Both the position numbers and the translations under genes were made by a program. The notes beneath the pieces were generated by a model. It worked only from the letters and a program-made list of their open reading frames with translations, was not told the DNA's origin and searched no databases. Of a DNA stretch of 64,000 nucleotides, positions 59,412 to 64,000 are shown piece after piece (positions within the stretch are counted from its first letter, which is position 1; every line of letters starts with the position of its first letter). The stretch comes from Halorubrum salinarum (lineage in GTDB: Archaea > Halobacteriota > Halobacteria > Halobacteriales > Haloferacaceae). Where the stretch lies: the NCBI RefSeq assembly GCF_013267195.1, contig NZ_CP053941.1:1922001-1986000 (forward strand), written 5' to 3'.

Positions 59412-59525
59412 ATGATCCTCGAAGCCGCCGTGACGGAGCCGTTGCCGATCAGCGCGACCGCGGGCGCGGTCCTGCTCGCGAGCCTCGCGCTCGTCGCCGT
59501 GTGGGTCGCGTACCTGTACCGCTAG
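59412..59525 (+). CDS. Single-pass mini membrane protein, 37 aa
   Basis: The frame encodes a 13-residue N-terminal part starting MILEAAVTEPLPISAT, one hydrophobic helix (AGAVLLASLALVAVWVAYLY) and a final Arg. A TATA-like aatacttaa (59378-59386) lies about 30 bp upstream of the ATG, as for a leaderless mRNA. Codon third positions are G/C-rich. Haloarchaea encode many such tiny membrane peptides; the role is unknown. Confidence 0.6.
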   Translation: MILEAAVTEPLPISATAGAVLLASLALVAVWVAYLYR

Positions 59526-59582
59526 GCCGCCCCGCTTCGCCGACCGCCCTCCCGCCGCTCCGGCCGATCGCTTCTCGGCCGC

Positions 59583-60281
59583 TCAGGCGGACCGCTCCTC
59601 GACCGCGTCCGCGTGCTCGCGGATCCACGCCGCCGCGCGCTCGGCCTCCGCCTCGCTCTCGGCGGTGATCTTCACCGTCACGACCTCGCCCGGGTAGGAG
59701 CCGACGCGCACGTCGAACCGCTCGCGCAGCGACGCGAACCGGTCGAGCAGTTCGCTCTCCGGCTCTTCCACGTCGACCGTGAGCACGTGGGTGAGCGTCC
59801 CCGCGAACTCCGATTCGACCAGTTCGAACATCGCCTTCATCTCCCCGGGCACGCCGGGGAGGACGTAGACGGACTCGACGACCGCGCCCGGCGCGACCCC
59901 GGCCTCGTTCGGCAGCGGGCGGCAGTCGGCCGGGAGGTGCGTCGTCTCCGCCGCGAGGTCGCCGCCGCTGTACCCCCGCTCGGCGAGCCACGCGGCCGCC
60001 TCCTCGTTCGCCGCCAGGTCGCGGCCGAACGCGGCCGCGACCGCCTCCATCGTCACGTCGTCGTGCGTCGGCCCGAGGCCGCCGGTGACGATCACCGCGT
60101 CGTACTCGGCGTGGTACTCGTTCACGACGCGCGCGATCTCGCTCACTTCGTCCGGCACGACGGTCACCCGTCGGACGGCGACGCCCCGCGCGTCGAGCCG
60201 GTCGCAGAGCCAGGTCGCGTTCGTGTTCTCGGTGTCTCCGACGAGGAGTTCGTCCCCGACGGTGACGACGGCGGCGTTCAT
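59583..60281 (-). CDS. CinA/MoaB-like molybdopterin-binding domain protein
   Basis: A 232-aa protein starting MNAAVVTVGDELLVGDTENT, the CinA N-terminal signature. Further motifs are VIVTGGLGPTHDDVTMEAVA near residue 63-82 and VYVLPGVPGEMKAMFELV near 138. The C-terminal nicotinamide-mononucleotide deamidase domain of bacterial CinA is absent, as in other archaeal homologues. It possibly binds molybdopterin or hydrolyses ADP-ribose-type nucleotides. Confidence 0.9.
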   Translation of the reverse strand: MNAAVVTVGDELLVGDTENTNATWLCDRLDARGVAVRRVTVVPDEVSEIARVVNEYHAEYDAVIVTGGLGPTHDDVTMEAVAAAFGRDLAANEEAAAWLAERGYSGGDLAAETTHLPADCRPLPNEAGVAPGAVVESVYVLPGVPGEMKAMFELVESEFAGTLTHVLTVDVEEPESELLDRFASLRERFDVRVGSYPGEVVTVKITAESEAEAERAAAWIREHADAVEERSA

Positions 60282-60356
60282 ACCCAGTTCAAGCGGCGCG
60301 CGGTAGAAAAGGACCGCGGCGGCGGCGACCGGACGGGACTCGACGCGACGCGAGCG

Positions 60357-61136
60357 TCAGAGCCAGCCGTCGTCGTCCTCGTCGTCGTAGACGCCCAGGC
60401 CGAGGTCGCGGCGGCGCTGGCGGAGCGCCTCCAGCTGTCGCCTGAAGTAGAGCGTCCCCGCCGCCGCGGCGACCACGCCCACGAGGAGGATGACGCCGAA
60501 CACCAGCAGGTCGCCCTCGCGGTACGACTGGACGACGATCGAGCCGCGGGACACCTCCTCCCAGACGATCCGGTCGCGGTCGCCGACCGTCTCGACCGCG
60601 TGGTCGCGCGGCGACACGTGGCCCACGATCGGGAACTCGGTGCTGAAGCCCGGCGGGAGCGTCACGGCGTACGACCCCTCGACGTACGCGCGCATGGTGA
60701 ACCGGCGCGGCGATCCGGCGCCCGAGAACGCCACTCGGCCGCCGCTCATGTCGTCCGCGAAGCGGATCCACGTCTCGTCGGTCGTCCGCTCTATCTCCCC
60801 GCCGCGGGCGCGGAACTCGCTGCCCGTGATCACCTCGCCGTCGGGGTACCGGTACCGGAACGCCTCGAACTCGAGCGGCTGGTCGCCCGCGTACGGCGTC
60901 TGCTCGTACAGCCGGATCTCCTCCCTGTCGCCGACCGCGTACACGACGGTGTAGCGCGCGTCGGTCGAGAGCTCGAACGCGGCGTCGCGGTCCGTGTCGA
61001 AGTCGTACTCCCGGGGCGGCTCGGCGTCCAGCGTCTCGTTCGTCACCTCGCCGCCGCCGGTCGCGTAGCCGAGGCAGCCGGCGCTGACCGCGAGGAGGGC
61101 GATCGCCGCCGCCGCGAGCGCGAAGCGTCTGTTCAC
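60357..61136 (-). CDS. DUF5803 membrane lipoprotein
   Basis: A 259-aa protein with a signal segment and SAGC lipobox (Cys about 21) and a beta-rich extracellular domain with YDFDTDRDAAFELSTDARYT and EFPIVGHVSPRDHAVETVGD. One transmembrane helix near 210-230 and a basic/acidic cytoplasmic tail follow. I recall it as haloarchaeal DUF5803. It follows DUF2110 by 13 bp in the tfe operon. Confidence 0.83.
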   Translation of the reverse strand: MNRRFALAAAAIALLAVSAGCLGYATGGGEVTNETLDAEPPREYDFDTDRDAAFELSTDARYTVVYAVGDREEIRLYEQTPYAGDQPLEFEAFRYRYPDGEVITGSEFRARGGEIERTTDETWIRFADDMSGGRVAFSGAGSPRRFTMRAYVEGSYAVTLPPGFSTEFPIVGHVSPRDHAVETVGDRDRIVWEEVSRGSIVVQSYREGDLLVFGVILLVGVVAAAAGTLYFRRQLEALRQRRRDLGLGVYDDEDDDGWL

Positions 61137-61149
61137 GTGTTACCTCCGG

Positions 61150-61845
61150 TTAGACCACACAGCGCATCTCAGCCGGGAGGTACGAGCCGATGGCGGCGAG
61201 CAGTCCCGGCGGGTCGGTCCCTTCGGCGCAGACGATGCTCTGTTCCAGCAGTCCGAGCCGCTCGACGGTGACGATATCCTGCGCGTGGCCCGCGCGGTTC
61301 ACCGTCGCGCGCGTCTCGCCTCGCGTCGCCGAGTTGACGTTCACCCGGCCGTCGCCGCGCTGCCAGTCGTACAGGCGGTCGCGCTCGGCGTCGGCCAGCC
61401 GGGACGGCTCCGCGTCCGGGTCGCCGGCGTCGCCGCCGTAGACGAACCGCATAGGTAGGTGCTGGACGAGGCCGAACCGCTCGACGACCTGCTCCGGCGA
61501 GCCGACGCCGAGGCCGAGCTCGTCGGCGGGCACGAACACGTCGACGCCTGCGTCGAGGGTGAACCCCACGTCGTCCCACGATTCGAGGGTGCCGACGTAC
61601 TCCTCGCCGGCGTCGAGCCCGCCGTCGTGGGCGACGATCTCGCCCCACGTCTCCGCGAGGACGTTGCGCGCGACCGGCGCGTCCTCGCCGGTCACGTCGA
61701 CCTGGACGAAGTCGTCGTCGCGCACGCCCACCTGCCAGTCGACGTCGAGCTCGCCGACGTCGTTGGCGACGAGCGAGTACATGCCGTCGAGCGCGCGGTC
61801 GCGGGCGTCGCCCTCGACGTAGCACTTGGTTGCGAGGACGACCAT
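61150..61845 (-). CDS. DUF2110 family protein
   Basis: A 231-aa protein starting MVVLATKCYVEGDARDRALD. It contains the block ARNVLAETWGEIVAHDGGLD near 58-77 and DVFVPADELGLGVGSPEQVV near 103. Its ATG overlaps the tfe stop codon, a pairing conserved in haloarchaea, so it is likely co-expressed with TFE. Function unknown; an RNA- or transcription-related role is only a context inference. Confidence 0.87.
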   Translation of the reverse strand: MVVLATKCYVEGDARDRALDGMYSLVANDVGELDVDWQVGVRDDDFVQVDVTGEDAPVARNVLAETWGEIVAHDGGLDAGEEYVGTLESWDDVGFTLDAGVDVFVPADELGLGVGSPEQVVERFGLVQHLPMRFVYGGDAGDPDAEPSRLADAERDRLYDWQRGDGRVNVNSATRGETRATVNRAGHAQDIVTVERLGLLEQSIVCAEGTDPPGLLAAIGSYLPAEMRCVV

Positions 61846-62369
61846 CAGCCGGTCACGTCCACGTTGAGCTCGTCGCGAAGCGCCGAGATGCGCTGGTCCA
61901 TCGCGTCGCGGAGCCGGTCGTTGTCCATCGCGTCGAGGGGGGAGCCGCACTCGGGGCACTCGAAGCCGAAGTCCATCGCCTCGCCGAACTCGAAGCGGAT
62001 CGAACACACCTCACAGAGGTAGAACTCGTGGGTGCGCTCGTACTCCTCGCGCTCCTCTAAGGCCTCGAGCAGCCGGTACATCTCCTCCTGGAGGTTCTCC
62101 GGGATGTTGTCGTAGTGGAACGTCCACAGGTACGTGAGCCACCCGGAGTCCTCGTCGCGGACGCGGCGGTACGTCGCCAGGTCGTTCTCGTATAGGATGA
62201 ACAGCGCGCGCCGCACGTCGTTGAGCTCTAAGCCGAGCTCCTCGGCCAGCTCCTCGTCGGTGACCTCGCCGTCGGGCGGCGCGGCCGCGACCGGCATCCC
62301 CGTCGGCCCCACCAGCTCGTGGAGGTACTTCTGGATGACGGGGTCGTTCAGTAGATCCTCAAAAGCCAT
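61845..62369 (-). CDS. tfe: Transcription initiation factor E, alpha subunit (TFE)
   Basis: A 174-aa protein starting MAFEDLLNDPVIQKYLHELV. It has an N-terminal winged helix (TDEELAEELGLELNDVRRAL and LYENDLATYRRVRDEDSGWL), a helical linker and a C-terminal zinc ribbon with CEVCSIRFEFGEA and CPECGSPLDAMDND. TFE stabilises the open promoter complex with TBP and TFB. First gene of tfe-DUF2110-DUF5803. Confidence 0.96.
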   Translation of the reverse strand: MAFEDLLNDPVIQKYLHELVGPTGMPVAAAPPDGEVTDEELAEELGLELNDVRRALFILYENDLATYRRVRDEDSGWLTYLWTFHYDNIPENLQEEMYRLLEALEEREEYERTHEFYLCEVCSIRFEFGEAMDFGFECPECGSPLDAMDNDRLRDAMDQRISALRDELNVDVTG

Positions 62370-62519
62370 TACGGGAAACTGGTGGAGGAATCCGGTTAAA
62401 ACCTCCGAAAGGCGCGGTCGCGACGCTCCCGCTCCGCCCCGCCGAACGGCGCCCGGTCCGCCGCCGACCGACCCGCCGGTCCGGCAGAGCTTTACGGGCC
62501 GTGGCTCACACTCGCCCGT

Positions 62520-63485
62520 ATGGCTGACTCGGTGGACGGGCGGGGGCGACGCGCGCTCGGTGCCCTCGCGCTCCTCGCCGTCCCGACGGTGTTGGCGGCG
62601 GTGCCGCTGGTCGCGCTCGCCGCGCTGCTCGGCCCCGGCGGGCTCGGCGCGCTCCCGTTCGGCGCGGTCGGCGGCCTGCTCGCCGCGGCCGTCGTCGGAC
62701 CGGCTGCGTCCGCGCTGCTCGGCCCGGTCCTCGTCGACAGGCGGATCGCGCGGCTCCCCGACGCCGACCTCGACGAGCGCCGCGCCGACTTCGTCGCCGA
62801 CCGCGTCGCGTCGCTCGCGGCCGAGGTCGGCGTCGACCCGCCCGAGGTGACCGCGGTCCGCGTCGACGCCGCGAACGTCGCCGTCGCGGACGGCTACCGC
62901 GGGTCGCGACTGGTGGTCTCGACGCGGCTGCTCGCCCTCCCGAAGGCCGACCGAGACGCCGCGCTGCGCCACGCGCTCGTCCGGCTCCGGACGCGGCAGG
63001 CGCTGCTCGCGACCGCGACGCTCCCGGCGCTGGCGGCCGTCGAGACGGCGGCGCTGCTCGCGACGCTGCTCGTCGGACGCCGCGGGGACCGCACCGCCGC
63101 GGACCGGCGCGTCAACCGGATCCACGGGTACGAGCCGGACCGCGAGCGCGTCCCGTCGTGGGCGTACGCCGCCGCCGGCGTGCTCTGCTGGCTGCTGCTC
63201 CTCCCGGCGTGGATCCCGGCGACGGTCGGCGACCGGTTCGCCGTCGCCGGCGGGCGGCGCGCCGCGGACGCGCTGGTCGCGCGCGCCGGCGCCGCGGAGC
63301 GCGAGGGGCTCGGCAACGCCGTCGCGTTCGCCGGCGACGCCGCGGGCGCCGGCGACTGGCCGCCGCTCCTCGACCGCCTCTCGCTCGTCTCCATGGCCGA
63401 CGCCGAGACGGGCCGCGTGCGCGGGACGAGCCGCCAGGAGGCCAGAACGCGGCTCGCGCGGCTCCGCTCGAAGCGGGCGCTGTAA
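62520..63485 (+). CDS. M48 (HtpX-like) peptidase homologue lacking HEXXH
   Basis: A 321-aa membrane protein. Two N-terminal helices (about 12-35 and 43-70) precede a region like HtpX: NVAVADGYRGSRLVVSTRLL (about 119-138). The zinc motif that should follow reads ALRHALVRLR (about 148-157): HEXXH is reduced to H151-A-L-V-R155, losing the catalytic Glu and second His. Two further helices lie near 162-182 and 218-236. It looks intact but proteolytically dead by motif. Confidence 0.78.
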   Translation: MADSVDGRGRRALGALALLAVPTVLAAVPLVALAALLGPGGLGALPFGAVGGLLAAAVVGPAASALLGPVLVDRRIARLPDADLDERRADFVADRVASLAAEVGVDPPEVTAVRVDAANVAVADGYRGSRLVVSTRLLALPKADRDAALRHALVRLRTRQALLATATLPALAAVETAALLATLLVGRRGDRTAADRRVNRIHGYEPDRERVPSWAYAAAGVLCWLLLLPAWIPATVGDRFAVAGGRRAADALVARAGAAEREGLGNAVAFAGDAAGAGDWPPLLDRLSLVSMADAETGRVRGTSRQEARTRLARLRSKRAL

Positions 63486-63501
63486 GCGAGACGCCCCGGG
63501 G

Positions 63502-64000
63502 TCAGGGCCGCGCCGGGACCTCCAATCGGATCGTCGTCCCGCCCTCGTCGGTGTCGACGTCGAACTCGCCGCCCGCCTTCGCCACGACCCAGTACATGAG
63601 CCAGATGCCGAGGCGATCGGCGTGGGTCAGCGAGGTCTCGCCCGCCTCCAACACCTGCGTCTCGTGGTCCGGGATCCCGGGGCCGTCGTCGTCGACCTCG
63701 ACGGTGACCCACCCCTCGGGGCGCCGCTCGACGCGCACCTCGACCGACGGCGACTGCGCGTCGTTGTGCTTCACCGCGTTCTCGACCGCCTCCGCGACGG
63801 CGACGGCGAGGCCGACGACCGCCACCTCGATCGGGTCGTCGTCCGGGAACGACAGCGTCACCTCGGCGTCCGGGTAGCGGCTGTGGATCCGGTTCCGGAT
63901 CTCGACCAGCTCGTCGCGGAGGTCGATCGGCGCGTCGAGCGCGGAGGCCGAGACCGTCTCGTCGACCGTCTGAACCGCCTCTGCGATCCCCGTGAGGTCC
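63502..64000 (-). CDS. Sensor histidine kinase, C-terminal HATPase part (5' end outside window)
   Basis: The frame is open to the window edge. Visible residues run from DLTGIAEAVQTVDETVSASA to the end. N box: AEAVENAVKHND. G1: VEVDDDGPGIPDHE. The G2-like region TSLTHADRLGIWLMYWVVAK is followed by GGEFDVDTDEGGTTIRLEVP. The phosphoacceptor His box is upstream. HATPase activity is expected; the signal domain is not visible. Confidence 0.88.
   Translation of the reverse strand, partial: DLTGIAEAVQTVDETVSASALDAPIDLRDELVEIRNRIHSRYPDAEVTLSFPDDDPIEVAVVGLAVAVAEAVENAVKHNDAQSPSVEVRVERRPEGWVTVEVDDDGPGIPDHETQVLEAGETSLTHADRLGIWLMYWVVAKAGGEFDVDTDEGGTTIRLEVPARP

Overview
The window is chromosomal DNA of a haloarchaeon, most like Halorubrum. 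GC is very high and proteins are acidic. Starts are often leaderless, with a TATA element about 25-30 bp upstream of ATG or GTG. Archaeal information-processing genes are present (TFE, TFS, S8e, an intron-containing tRNA-Met, SecDF without SecA), together with a PGF-CTERM S-layer glycoprotein. These calls come from reading the sequence and remembered family knowledge. No database search was run.

Layout. 1-4.4 kb: end of mutL, an MscS channel and a PH-like acidic protein. 4.4-9.4 kb: intron-containing elongator tRNA-Met, a 1-kb AT-richer gap, the S-layer gene csg, a decayed J-domain gene and a 52-aa zinc protein. 9.5-14.2 kb: DUF457 hydrolase, CBS protein, repeat copy 1, amidohydrolase, DUF4382 lipoprotein, STAS-like protein. 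14.4-17.2 kb: hemC-SUMT-hemD operon (siroheme/heme). 17.3-25 kb: GHMP kinase, RecA-like ATPase, two zinc-ribbon proteins, molybdate transporter-like protein, repeat copy 2, TFS and a GT2 glycosyltransferase. 25-36 kb: small enzymes, MutY, nitrilase, DpsA, regulators, a K+ channel/RCK protein, S8e, RNase HII, a TMEM165-like exchanger. 36-44 kb: secF-secD, a non-canonical cis-prenyltransferase homologue, PiT, tRNA-Gly, enoyl-CoA hydratase, tRNA-Thr. 44-54 kb: a lone PD-(D/E)XK nuclease candidate, lipA, livHMGF, a convergent livK, and gamma-glutamyltransferase. 54-64 kb: small zinc proteins, Prs, acetyltransferase, ATP-NAD kinase-like protein, CinA-like protein, the tfe-DUF2110-DUF5803 operon, an M48-like protein without HEXXH, and the end of a histidine kinase.

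Most notable observations. (1) The substrate-binding protein convergent with livHMGF (50772-52172) is circularly permuted: the second half of a normal LivK follows the lipoprotein linker and the first half comes last, with the cut at a shared LNQ/QNN junction. (2) Two copies of an intergenic element (10735-11075 minus, 22231-22490 plus) share single-stranded linkers and three stems with compensatory changes, which indicates a structured RNA or structured mobile repeat. (3) Two AT-rich inverted repeats exactly 20 bp apart lie just upstream of the dpsA TATA box. (4) There is a stand-alone PD-(D/E)XK protein beside tRNA-Thr and several homologues lacking canonical catalytic residues (M48-like, cis-prenyltransferase-like).
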